Below are positions 1 through 7,714 of a stretch of DNA of 20,377 nucleotides, piece by piece. How positions within the stretch are numbered: the first letter of the stretch is position 1; each line of letters starts with the position of its first letter. The position numbers and the translations under genes are program-made. Origin of the DNA: an uncultured Kiritimatiellota bacterium (GTDB lineage Bacteria; Verrucomicrobiota; Kiritimatiellia; RFP12; UBA1067). The notes under the pieces are model-generated. The model searched no databases. It was not told where the DNA came from and saw only the letters and a program-made list of their open reading frames with translations. The DNA is taken from assembly GCA_934675625.1 (NCBI GenBank), contig CAKURH010000068.1, positions 1-20,377 of the forward strand. The letters are read 5' to 3'.

Positions 1-381
1 AGGTCCAGGATCGTCGAGCTTGCGAACAGGAGCGCGAAGGACCCGGCGCTTCAGAACGTCCAGAACATCTTCAGGGAGCATGCCGACAGGATGTACCACT
101 GGGCGAGGGGCCCTGACATCCCGGCGGAGAACAACCGCGCGGAACGCGGCGTGAGGGGGCTGGTCATAGCCCGCAAGACGAGCTTCGGGGGCCAGTCCGA
201 GGGGGCGCTTCGGGTACGCGAGGTCAACCAGTCCGTCATGGAGACGCTGGCTCTGCGGCACGACGACCCGGCCGCGAAGCTTGCGCAGGCCCTCGACGTC
301 TACGCCTCAACGGGAAAGAAATCAGCCGTGCGCGACTTCCTCTTCCCAAGAGCCGGGCGGTTGGATTGTGCGCAGCGGTAG
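1..381 (+). CDS. IS66-family transposase, C-terminal fragment (5' end outside window)
   Basis: The frame is open from the first base and ends at TAG 379-381, giving 126 visible residues. The segment from about residue 38 reads PAENNRAERGVRGLVIARKT followed by SFGGQSEG. This is the conserved C-terminal block of IS66-type DDE transposases (ENNRAER-x-LR-P, then a SFGSQSE-like motif), and the tail is a short helical region typical of the family. The protein would cut and join the ends of its own insertion sequence. Only the C-terminal part is inside the window, so whether the gene is intact cannot be judged. The typical IS66 terminal repeat could not be identified downstream before the next gene. 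A hairpin (AGCCCC 385-390 / GGGGCT 404-409) follows the stop and could act as a weak terminator. Confidence 0.8.
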   Translation, partial: RSRIVELANRSAKDPALQNVQNIFREHADRMYHWARGPDIPAENNRAERGVRGLVIARKTSFGGQSEGALRVREVNQSVMETLALRHDDPAAKLAQALDVYASTGKKSAVRDFLFPRAGRLDCAQR

Positions 382-465
382 CGGAGCCCCTTTGCCAACC
401 CTCGGGGCTTCTACACCCCGCTGTTCAGTGACGCATTACAGCGATGGGTGGCGCGCGCGTTGCGT

Positions 466-495
466 TTGAAGTCGGCGGCGGATTTGTGGTATAAT
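466..495 (+). promoter_or_regulatory. Promoter of the V-ATPase B gene, extended -10, leaderless
   Basis: The -10 box is TATAAT at 490-495, preceded by TGG, giving the extended form TGGTATAAT. A plausible -35 is TTGAAG at 466-471 with an 18-nt spacer. Only 7 nt separate the -10 box from the ATG at 503, so transcription should start at or next to the start codon and leave no room for a ribosome binding site. Confidence 0.75.
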
Positions 496-502
496 TCGAC
501 CC

Positions 503-1804
503 ATGTTCAACAACAAGGTGTACCATAAGATCGACGCCCTGTCGGGCTCGGTCGCCACGCTTCGCGCCGAGGGCGTGAAGTACAACGAGATCGCCGAAGT
601 CGAGTCGCGCGCGGGCACGTCCCTCGCGCAGGTCATCAAGCTCGACGGGCCGAACGTGACGCTCCAGGTCTTCGCCGGGGCGCGCGGCGTCGACACGGCC
701 GCGCGCGTGCGCTTCCTCGGCGAGACGATGAAGGTTCCCTTTTCGCACGACCTCCTCGGCCGCGCGTTCACCGGCGCGGGTGTGCCGCGCGACGGCGGCC
801 CGGCGATCGAGGGCGAGATGTCGCCGATCGGCCAGCCGTCGGTGAACCCGGCGAAGCGCATCATGCCGCACGAGATGGTGCGCACGAACATCCCGATGAT
901 CGACCTCTTCAACTCGCTCGTGAAGTCGCAGAAGCTGCCGATCTTCGCGCGGGCGGGCGAGCCGTACAACGAGCTCCTCGCGCGCATCGCGCTGCAGGCC
1001 GACTCGGACGTGATCGTCATCGGCGGGATGGGGCTGAAGTACGACGAGTACCTGAAGTTCCGCGCGACGCTCGACCAGTCCGGCGCGCTCGCGAAGACGG
1101 TCATGTTCGTCCACACGGCGGCGGACCCGACGGTCGAGTGCATGCTCGTGCCGGACGTCTCGCTCGCCGTCGCCGAGAAGTTCGCGCTGGAGGGGAAGAA
1201 CGTGCTCGTCCTCCTGACCGACATGACGTCGTTCGCGGACGCGATGAAGGAGATCGCGATCACGATGGAGCAGATCCCCTCGAACCGCGGCTATCCGGGC
1301 GACCTCTACTCGCAGCTCGCCGCGCGCTACGAGAAGGCGGTGGACTTCGACGGCGCGGGCTCGATCACGATTCTCGCCGTGACGACGATGCCGGGCGACG
1401 ACGTCACGCATCCGGTGCCGGACAACACGGGCTACATCACCGAGGGCCAGTTCTACCTGAAGAACGGGCGCATTGAGCCGTTCGGCTCGCTCTCGCGCCT
1501 GAAGCAGCAGGTCAACAAGGCGACGCGCGAAGACCACCGCACGGTGATGGACGCGATGATCAAGCTCTACGCGCAGTACAAGGAGACGGTCGAGAAGCAG
1601 TCGATGGGCTTCAAGATGAGCGCGTGGGACCAGAAGCTCCTCAAGTACGGGGCGGACTTCGAGCGTGAGATGATGGATCTCTCCGTCAACATTCCGCTGG
1701 AGCAGGCGCTCGACCTCGGCTGGAAGATCCTCGCCGACAACTTCGAGAAGGGCGAGGTCGGCATCCCGTCCAAGCTCGCCGACAAGTTCTGGCCGAAGGG
1801 ATGA
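503..1804 (+). CDS. atpB: V/A-type ATP synthase subunit B
   Basis: The 433-aa product matches the usual length of V/A-type ATPase B subunits (about 430-460 aa). B is the non-catalytic nucleotide-binding subunit of the A3B3 head, at the cytoplasmic face of an ion-translocating rotary ATPase. Visible family blocks are FAGARGVDTAARVRFLGE near residue 53, FARAGEPYNELLARIALQA near 150 (the degenerate P-loop typical of B), LLTDMTSFADAMKE near 235, EQIPSNRGYPGDLYSQLA near 255 and DDVTHPVPDNTGYITEGQ near 295. The start is fixed by the promoter immediately upstream and by the N-terminal family alignment. Other ATPase subunits are normally co-encoded (E-A-B-D-I-K order), but here B stands alone between an IS66 end and ribosomal protein genes. 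Other subunits may lie upstream of the transposase. Confidence 0.92.
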   Translation: MFNNKVYHKIDALSGSVATLRAEGVKYNEIAEVESRAGTSLAQVIKLDGPNVTLQVFAGARGVDTAARVRFLGETMKVPFSHDLLGRAFTGAGVPRDGGPAIEGEMSPIGQPSVNPAKRIMPHEMVRTNIPMIDLFNSLVKSQKLPIFARAGEPYNELLARIALQADSDVIVIGGMGLKYDEYLKFRATLDQSGALAKTVMFVHTAADPTVECMLVPDVSLAVAEKFALEGKNVLVLLTDMTSFADAMKEIAITMEQIPSNRGYPGDLYSQLAARYEKAVDFDGAGSITILAVTTMPGDDVTHPVPDNTGYITEGQFYLKNGRIEPFGSLSRLKQQVNKATREDHRTVMDAMIKLYAQYKETVEKQSMGFKMSAWDQKLLKYGADFEREMMDLSVNIPLEQALDLGWKILADNFEKGEVGIPSKLADKFWPKG

Positions 1805-1833
1805 GGCGGTCGCGCAACTGTGGCGTAGGGCAC

Positions 1834-1863
1834 TTGCCACAAAGCGACGGTTTTTGCTATAAT
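1834..1863 (+). promoter_or_regulatory. Promoter of rplM-rpsI
   Basis: The -35 is TTGCCA at 1834-1839, followed by an 18-nt spacer and an extended -10, TGCTATAAT (TATAAT at 1858-1863). It is the best two-part promoter in the window, as expected for a ribosomal protein operon. Transcription would start near 1870, leaving a leader of about 100 nt. Confidence 0.8.
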
Positions 1864-1869
1864 ACACGC

Positions 1870-1968
1870 TCATTCGTCGTCGGGGGCTAACCGGCGGCGA
1901 CAGGTAAACGGCGGGCAAAACCCTGGATAAAGGGCACAAATCCGCACAAAAGAAAGAGAAAAGTAAAG
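1870..1968 (+). promoter_or_regulatory. 5' leader of rplM-rpsI with stem-loops
   Basis: The leader can form GTCGTCG (1876-1882) pairing with CGGCGAC (1895-1901) around a 12-nt loop, followed by a small CCC/GGG hairpin near 1920-1935. Ribosomal protein operons are often autoregulated through leader structure, so a protein-binding leader is plausible, but no known L13 leader class is recognised here. The end of the leader is A-rich, with only a weak ribosome binding site (AAAGAGAAAAG). Confidence 0.4.
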
Positions 1969-2400
1969 ATGCAGAAGAGCTATCGTGCTCCGAACCCGGG
2001 CGACAACCGCGCGTGGTTCCTCATCGACGCGAAGGGCCAGCCGCTTGGCCGCCTCGCCGTCGTCATCGCCAACAAGCTCCGTGCGAAGGATCTGCCGACG
2101 TTCGATCCTTCCGTCGACGCGGGCGCGTTCGTCATCGTGACGAATGCCGCGCTCGTCAAGCTCACGGGCAAGAAGGAAGAGCAGAAGGAATATCAGCGCT
2201 ACTCCGGCTACCGGAACGGCCTGAAGCGCTTCACGGCCGCCGAGATGCGCGCGAAGCATCCCGACCGCATGATCAAGGAAGCCGTCTGGGGCATGCTCCC
2301 GAAGAACAACATCGCGCGCAAGATGATGACGCGCGTGAAGGTCTTCGCGGGCGCCGAACATGACCACGCCGCGCAGAAGCCGGTTGAAATCAAGCTCTAA
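1969..2400 (+). CDS. rplM: 50S ribosomal protein L13
   Basis: The 143-aa product matches the roughly 142-aa length of bacterial L13, an early-assembly protein of the large ribosomal subunit. Family hallmarks are visible: WFLIDAKGQPLGRLAVVIAN near residue 16, the RYSGYRNGLK block near 72, and the VWGMLPKNNIARKMM block near 104 that ends in a short K/H-rich tail. It is followed 16 nt later by rpsI, the conserved L13-S9 pairing found in most bacteria. The ATG lies about 100 nt after the mapped promoter, and no alternative upstream start fits the family N-terminus. Confidence 0.97.
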   Translation: MQKSYRAPNPGDNRAWFLIDAKGQPLGRLAVVIANKLRAKDLPTFDPSVDAGAFVIVTNAALVKLTGKKEEQKEYQRYSGYRNGLKRFTAAEMRAKHPDRMIKEAVWGMLPKNNIARKMMTRVKVFAGAEHDHAAQKPVEIKL

Positions 2401-2416
2401 GGGGAGAATCTTTACA

Positions 2417-2818
2417 ATGGCTACCAAGAAGGCAATTTCCGCCGGAACCGGCCGTCGCAAGACCGCGACCGCCCGCGTGAATCTCGTCGAGGGTTCGGGG
2501 AACTGGACGGTGAACGGCGAGGATCTCGCGAAGTACATCCCGTCCGAGGCCCTGCGTGACTATCTCAAGCAGCCCGTCGCGATCTCCGGCTATGACATGG
2601 AGAAGGTCGACGTCGTGTGCTACGCCAAGGGCGGCGGCATTTCGGGGCAGGCGGGCGCGATCCGCCACGGCCTCGCCCGCGCGCTTGTCGCGGCCGACGA
2701 GACGACGCGTGCCGCGCTCAAGAAGGCCGGCTGCATGACGCGCGACAGCCGCATGAAGGAACGTAAGAAACCCGGTCAGCCCGGCGCTCGCAAGCGCTTC
2801 CAGTTCTCGAAGCGCTAA
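2417..2818 (+). CDS. rpsI: 30S ribosomal protein S9
   Basis: The 133-aa product matches the size of S9 (about 130 aa), a small-subunit protein whose C-terminal tail reaches the P-site tRNA. Visible signatures are GTGRRKTATARV near residue 10, the KGGGISGQAGAIRHGLARAL block near 71, and the canonical C-terminus KPGQPGARKRFQFSKR. The frame is open further upstream (to 2360), but ATG 2417 is chosen because it follows a purine-rich ribosome binding site (AGGGGAG, 2400-2406) and gives the normal family N-terminus. It is co-transcribed with rplM and closed by a strong terminator. Confidence 0.96.
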   Translation: MATKKAISAGTGRRKTATARVNLVEGSGNWTVNGEDLAKYIPSEALRDYLKQPVAISGYDMEKVDVVCYAKGGGISGQAGAIRHGLARALVAADETTRAALKKAGCMTRDSRMKERKKPGQPGARKRFQFSKR

Positions 2819-2831
2819 TCGCGAAAAACGG

Positions 2832-2866
2832 AACGGCGGCGCGTTCGCCGCCGTTTTCGTTTTGTT
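2832..2866 (+). terminator. Intrinsic terminator after rpsI
   Basis: A perfect 10-bp stem, AACGGCGGCG (2832-2841) with CGCCGCCGTT (2846-2855), encloses a 4-nt CGTT loop and is followed by the T-rich tract TTCGTTTTGTT. It lies 14 nt after the rpsI stop codon. Confidence 0.88.
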
Positions 2867-2936
2867 CAGAAGGTTGGGGCGTCTGGGCGGCCTGGGTCAG
2901 TCGATCGCCAGTCCCGTGCGGCTCGCGCGTCCCTCT

Positions 2937-2954
2937 CGCCGGAGGCTTCCGGCG
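2937..2954 (+). promoter_or_regulatory. Hairpin just upstream of the DEAD-box helicase ribosome binding site
   Basis: CGCCGGA (2937-2943) pairs with TCCGGCG (2948-2954) around a GGCT loop. The ribosome binding site AGAAGG follows at about 2958-2963 and the ATG is at 2972. No T tract follows, so this is not a terminator. A 5'-UTR structure affecting translation of the helicase is possible. No clear promoter was found between the rpsI terminator and this gene. Confidence 0.4.
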
Positions 2955-2971
2955 TTTAGAAGGTATCGAAT

Positions 2972-4897
<1,926 letters not shown>

Positions 4898-4904
4898 GGT
4901 CGCC

Positions 4905-5576
4905 ATGACCTGCCCGACGCGCGAGATTCACAAGGCCCTTTGGGGCTACGAGGAATGGCTGGTCAACACGCCGCGCATCCTCGTGAAGCGCATCGTCGCG
5001 AACGACCGCCTGAGCGTCCAGGTGCACCCGAACGACGTCACGGCGAAGACCGTCGGCGGCGACCCGAAGACGGAGATGTGGTGCGTCCTGAAGGCGGGCC
5101 CGATCTTCGCGGGCGTGAAGCCGGGGACGGCGGCGGCGGACGTCGAGCGGGCCGTGAAGGACGGCTCGTTCGAGGACATCCTCGTGCGCCATGACGCGAA
5201 GGTCGGCGAATGCTACTTCATCCCGGGCGGGCTCGTCCACGCGATCGGCGAGGGCACGAGCGTCTACGAGGTGCAGCAGCCGAGCACGACGACGTTCCGC
5301 CTCTACGACTGGGGGCGCGTCGGCGCGGACGGCCAGCCGCGCCCGCTTCACGTCAAGGAAGCGCTGGCGGCGATGGACCTGTCGCTCCCGCCGCCCGTGC
5401 CGACCGAGCGTGTCGACTGCCCCTACTTCACGTTCCGCAAGGTTTCGGCTGGCGACTTGTCGGCCGAGCCGACGGCGCGCGTCGTCTACACGCCGTCAAC
5501 TGGCGAGGCGGTTCTCCTGGCGCCGGGCGAGGGCGTGACCCTTTCGGCTCCCGCTTTCGTCTCGAACATCCCGTAG
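4905..5576 (+). CDS. manA: Mannose-6-phosphate isomerase, class I, short form
   Basis: The 223-aa product is a short type I phosphomannose isomerase that interconverts mannose-6-phosphate and fructose-6-phosphate with a zinc ion. The metal ligands are present: Q39 and H41 in SVQVHPND, E57 in TEMW, and H112 in PGGLVHAIG. The catalytic Arg is likely R132 in TTFRLYDWGR. The family usually has 300 or more residues. Here the N-terminal region before RILVKRIVANDRLSVQVHP is much reduced, although the KALWGYEEWL remnant corresponds to the usual K-x-x-WGG segment. The C-terminal domain is also brief. The gene sits 7 nt after the helicase stop and has a GAGG ribosome binding site. It converges on the minus-strand flavoprotein with an 18-nt gap and no obvious T-rich terminator. 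Confidence 0.88.
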   Translation: MTCPTREIHKALWGYEEWLVNTPRILVKRIVANDRLSVQVHPNDVTAKTVGGDPKTEMWCVLKAGPIFAGVKPGTAAADVERAVKDGSFEDILVRHDAKVGECYFIPGGLVHAIGEGTSVYEVQQPSTTTFRLYDWGRVGADGQPRPLHVKEALAAMDLSLPPPVPTERVDCPYFTFRKVSAGDLSAEPTARVVYTPSTGEAVLLAPGEGVTLSAPAFVSNIP

Positions 5577-5594
5577 GCGGTTCGCCGCGTCAAG

Positions 5595-6731
5595 TCAGTC
5601 ACGTTGATCGGTTCTGTGCGCACGCATGGCCGCAATCGACGTGACGGCCTTGCGTGCCGTGGCGAAGGCGAGCGTCAGGTTGTAGCCGCCGGTCGGGCCG
5701 TCGATGTCCATCACTTCGCCCGCGAAGTAGAGTCCGGGGACGCGCCTTGACTGCATCGTGTGCGGATCGATCTCGTCCGTCGAAACGCCGCCCAGCGTGA
5801 CGATCGCCTCCTTGACGGGACGCGGCGTGAGTTCGGCGAACGTCAGGCGGTTGTGCCCGAACCAGACTTCGAGGGTGAGGTCGGAACGTTTGGCATATTG
5901 GAACGTCTGGGTGGTTGGGTGACGGCGATAGTGTTCAAGGAAGCGCTGGGCGTTGTAGATGGCCGCGCCGCTGAGGCCGAAGCGTTCGCAGTCGACTTCG
6001 CCCCGGTAGTCGAAGAGAACCTGCCCTTGGGGCGAGAGGATTTTGACGCGGCCGTCGTCCTCGAACCGGCGTCCCGCGAGGCGCGTGACGCGCGGGTCGT
6101 CCGTCTCCAGTCCGATGAGGCCGGGCCGGTACGGCACGAGCGTATGGCCGAGCGCACGGGCGAAGTTCTGCCCGTCGCCGACGGAGCCGGTCTTCGGATA
6201 GCTGACGCCGCCCGTCGCGAGGAGGACGTTTTCGGCGAGCAGGTCGAAGTTCCGCGTCGAGACGGCGAAGCGCGCGCCGTCGCGTCCCGTGACGCGAATC
6301 GCCGTGACGGGACAGTTCGTCAGGATGGGCACCTCCTCGTCGCGCAGGAGGTCGCCGAAGGCGTGCAGGATGGTCGCGGCCTTGCCGTCGGCGGGGAAAA
6401 TGCGTCCGTCGGGCATCCGCCGGAGCGGCACGTTCAGCGACTTGAAGCCGACGATGATCTGGCGCGGCGGACATTCCCGAATCGCCTCGGCGACGAAGCG
6501 GGACGTCTGCGTGTCGGACGGACTGCAGGCGAGGTCGCGCAGGAACTGGTCGGCGGCGATGTCTTTCGTGAAGTTGCAGCGGCCGTTTGCGGTCATCAGC
6601 ACCTTCGAGCCGAGGCGGGCCTTGCGTTCGAGGAGGACGCACGGGAGGCGGCGTTCGGCGGCGACGGCGGCCGCGAAGAGTCCGGCGGCGCCGCCACCGA
6701 CGATTGCGAGCTGGACGGGTTTCGTTTCCAT
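5595..6731 (-). CDS. NAD(P)/FAD-dependent oxidoreductase, HI0933/BaiN family
   Basis: The 378-aa flavoprotein has an N-terminal Rossmann FAD motif GGGAAG (12-17), GRCNFT (50-55), LATGGVSYPKTGSVGDG (171-187) and the C-terminal FAD segment GLYFAGEVMDIDGPTGGYNL near 330. This combination defines the HI0933/BaiN-like family, which is near 400 aa. Members are poorly characterised cytoplasmic oxidoreductases, and the bile-acid role of BaiN should not be assumed here. It is the only long minus-strand gene in the window. Start ATG 6731-6729 is supported by the promoter box lying 8 nt upstream, which leaves no space for a leader. It is divergent from element A and serC, and convergent with manA. Confidence 0.9.
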   Translation of the reverse strand: METKPVQLAIVGGGAAGLFAAAVAAERRLPCVLLERKARLGSKVLMTANGRCNFTKDIAADQFLRDLACSPSDTQTSRFVAEAIRECPPRQIIVGFKSLNVPLRRMPDGRIFPADGKAATILHAFGDLLRDEEVPILTNCPVTAIRVTGRDGARFAVSTRNFDLLAENVLLATGGVSYPKTGSVGDGQNFARALGHTLVPYRPGLIGLETDDPRVTRLAGRRFEDDGRVKILSPQGQVLFDYRGEVDCERFGLSGAAIYNAQRFLEHYRRHPTTQTFQYAKRSDLTLEVWFGHNRLTFAELTPRPVKEAIVTLGGVSTDEIDPHTMQSRRVPGLYFAGEVMDIDGPTGGYNLTLAFATARKAVTSIAAMRAHRTDQRD

Positions 6732-6739
6732 GGCGGGAG

Positions 6740-6748
6740 ATTATACCA
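6740..6748 (-). promoter_or_regulatory. Extended -10 promoter of the flavoprotein gene, leaderless
   Basis: Read on the minus strand, the sequence is TGGTATAAT, with TATAAT at 6745-6740, then 8 nt, then the ATG at 6731. No convincing -35 box is seen, in keeping with an extended -10 promoter. The upstream part of this region abuts the left flank of repeat element A. Confidence 0.72.
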
Positions 6749-6754
6749 TACGCG

Positions 6755-6767
6755 CGGCATTCGGTTC
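6755..6767 (+). repeat. Left candidate target-site duplication of element A
   Basis: CGGCATTCGGTTC recurs as CGGCATTTGGTTC at 7578-7590, immediately outside the other end of the inverted-repeat element. The two share 12 of 13 bases in direct orientation. Confidence 0.55.
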
Positions 6768-6931
6768 CAGGGCTTCAGCATGAAGCATGAAAAGATAATC
6801 CGCTCTCTGACAGACAGTCTTCCGCGCCATTGGCCCGTCGTGCACGTCCTGTCGCTTGCCGACGTGCGGCGTGCTTCGGGGCAACGGTGCTCCCGCCTCC
6901 GGGCGGGCGACTTGGGCGCCCTGTCGGCCGT

Positions 6932-6954
6932 GCGGCGACCGCGAGGTCAGCCGC
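6932..6954 (+). ncRNA. Conserved hairpin with GCGA tetraloop inside element A
   Basis: GCGGCGACC (6932-6940), loop GCGA (6941-6944), then GGTC (6945-6948), a bulged A and GCCGC (6950-6954) form a 9-bp stem capped by a GNRA tetraloop. Copy B holds the identical hairpin on its minus strand (11099-11077). The loop is GNRA only when read in this direction, which suggests the transcribed strand. This is part of a candidate structured RNA, not a complete gene. Confidence 0.4.
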
Positions 6955-7313
6955 AGGCCGCAGCCCTGCCCAACTCGCCTCGTCCGGCAGGCGGTCCGCC
7001 CCGCTGCGGCCCCGAAGCGCGCCGCGTTGGCGATCCCTGGTCGAGTTCGTCGCGTCGGCCCTTCGGCCTTGCGGGCCGTCCTCGGCCTCGCTGCCGTTCG
7101 CCGGGCGTCCGCTCCCGCCGCCCGCATCCGCGAATCCCCGTGCGTGGCTTCGTCGCCGCGGAGCCGGCTCCTCGCCCCGCGCGTCCTTCGCGGCGCGTGC
7201 GTCGAACCGCGTCCGCCCGTCTCTCTTCGCTCGGCGCTCGGTCGTCCCGCCCGCTCCTCACGCAACGTTCTTTTGTTTGCCGGCCTCACCTTCTTCACCT
7301 AGTTGCCGCAGAT

Positions 7314-7372
7314 TCTCGCGGAGCGGCGGCGTACGCCGCCTGTGGCCCGGAGGCGCCGACAGTCGCGCGAGA
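7314..7372 (+). ncRNA. Conserved two-level stem in element A, with a variable tetraloop
   Basis: TCTCGCG (7314-7320) pairs with CGCGAGA (7366-7372). They enclose the hairpin GGCGGC (7325-7330), GTAC, GCCGCC (7335-7340). In copy B the same stem is capped by GCAA instead (minus strand 10689-10674), so the loop changed while the 6-bp stem stayed perfect. A further 11-bp pairing links GGCGATCCCTG (7029-7039) with CAGGGATCGCC (7379-7389). Confidence 0.4.
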
Positions 7373-7577
7373 GGAGCGCAGGGATCGCCTGTCGCCTCGG
7401 TGTTCTCGCTTGCGGACACGCATTCTGCCGAGGGGAATGTCTTGTCACGTTCGATAGACTGACGTGTGGCGACAGGTGCGACTCCCGAAGTGACGGTTCG
7501 CGCGAGCTGGCGGGCCGACAGGCCAAAATGCGGACGACTGTCTGTCAGAGAGCGGATTGTCTTTTCATGCGGAAGCC

Positions 7578-7590
7578 CGGCATTTGGTTC
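7578..7590 (+). repeat. Right candidate target-site duplication of element A
   Basis: CGGCATTTGGTTC is the direct-repeat partner of 6755-6767, with one mismatch. It lies between the element end and the serC promoter. Confidence 0.55.
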
Positions 7591-7622
7591 GGAGGCCGCT
7601 AGACGAGGCGCGGCAAAAAGGG

Positions 7623-7628
7623 TATAAT
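7623..7628 (+). promoter_or_regulatory. Promoter (-10) of the serC operon
   Basis: TATAAT at 7623-7628 lies in GGGTATAATTT, without the TG extension seen elsewhere and without a clear -35. Transcription would begin near 7635, leaving a leader of about 80 nt before the serC ATG. Confidence 0.6.
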
Positions 7629-7640
7629 TTATTCCCAATT

Positions 7641-7694
7641 CGCCCACCTGATAAACTCTACGGGCGAGGTCAAGACGAAACACGATAAACTCTA
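7641..7694 (+). promoter_or_regulatory. serC leader with an 11-bp direct repeat and hairpin
   Basis: GATAAACTCTA occurs twice, at 7650-7660 and 7684-7694, exactly 34 bp apart. The first copy lies in the loop of a possible hairpin, CGCCC (7641-7645) with GGGCG (7662-7666). A repeated site in an amino-acid biosynthesis leader suggests a protein or RNA recognition element, but no known class is recognised. Confidence 0.4.
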
Positions 7695-7714
7695 ACAAGA
7701 AAAGGAACAGAAAA

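Larger units (their letters stand above)
6768..7577 (+). mobile_element. Non-coding repeat element, copy A, with imperfect terminal inverted repeats
   Basis: This stretch of about 810 bp separates two divergently transcribed genes. Its ends are inverted repeats: left arm about 6770-6840, right arm about 7516-7578. They include a perfect 23-bp core (6797-6819 against 7536-7558, containing CTCTCTGACAGACAGTC), and GCATGAAAAG is shared further out. The interior is about 95 % identical by eye to the reverse complement of 10434-11202 over two blocks: 6930-7268 matches 11101-10765, and 7306-7486 matches 10709-10529. A short region between the blocks differs freely. No protein is credible: frames in the two copies do not stay in register, and the translations are low-complexity R/A/P/S. 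Conserved hairpins suggest a structured RNA on this strand. It does not match any insertion sequence I recognise. Confidence 0.8.

Noticed and set aside
425..1939. 504-codon minus-strand frame opposite atpB
   Set aside because: Antisense shadow with R/V/L/D/H-rich translation; atpB is unambiguous on the plus strand.
5577..5594. Bidirectional terminator between manA and the flavoprotein gene
   Set aside because: GGCG/CGCC can form only a 4-bp stem without T tracts on either side.
5760..7457. 565-codon plus-strand open frame across the flavoprotein gene and element A
   Set aside because: It runs antisense to a convincing FAD protein and then into non-coding repeat DNA. Low-complexity translation, no ribosome binding site.
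6830..7462. Possible 210-aa R/A/P/S-rich protein in element A, partly shared with copy B
   Set aside because: Frames in the two copies fall out of register at a 2-nt indel near 7158-7172 and at the variable linker, substitutions show no third-position bias, and no motif is visible.
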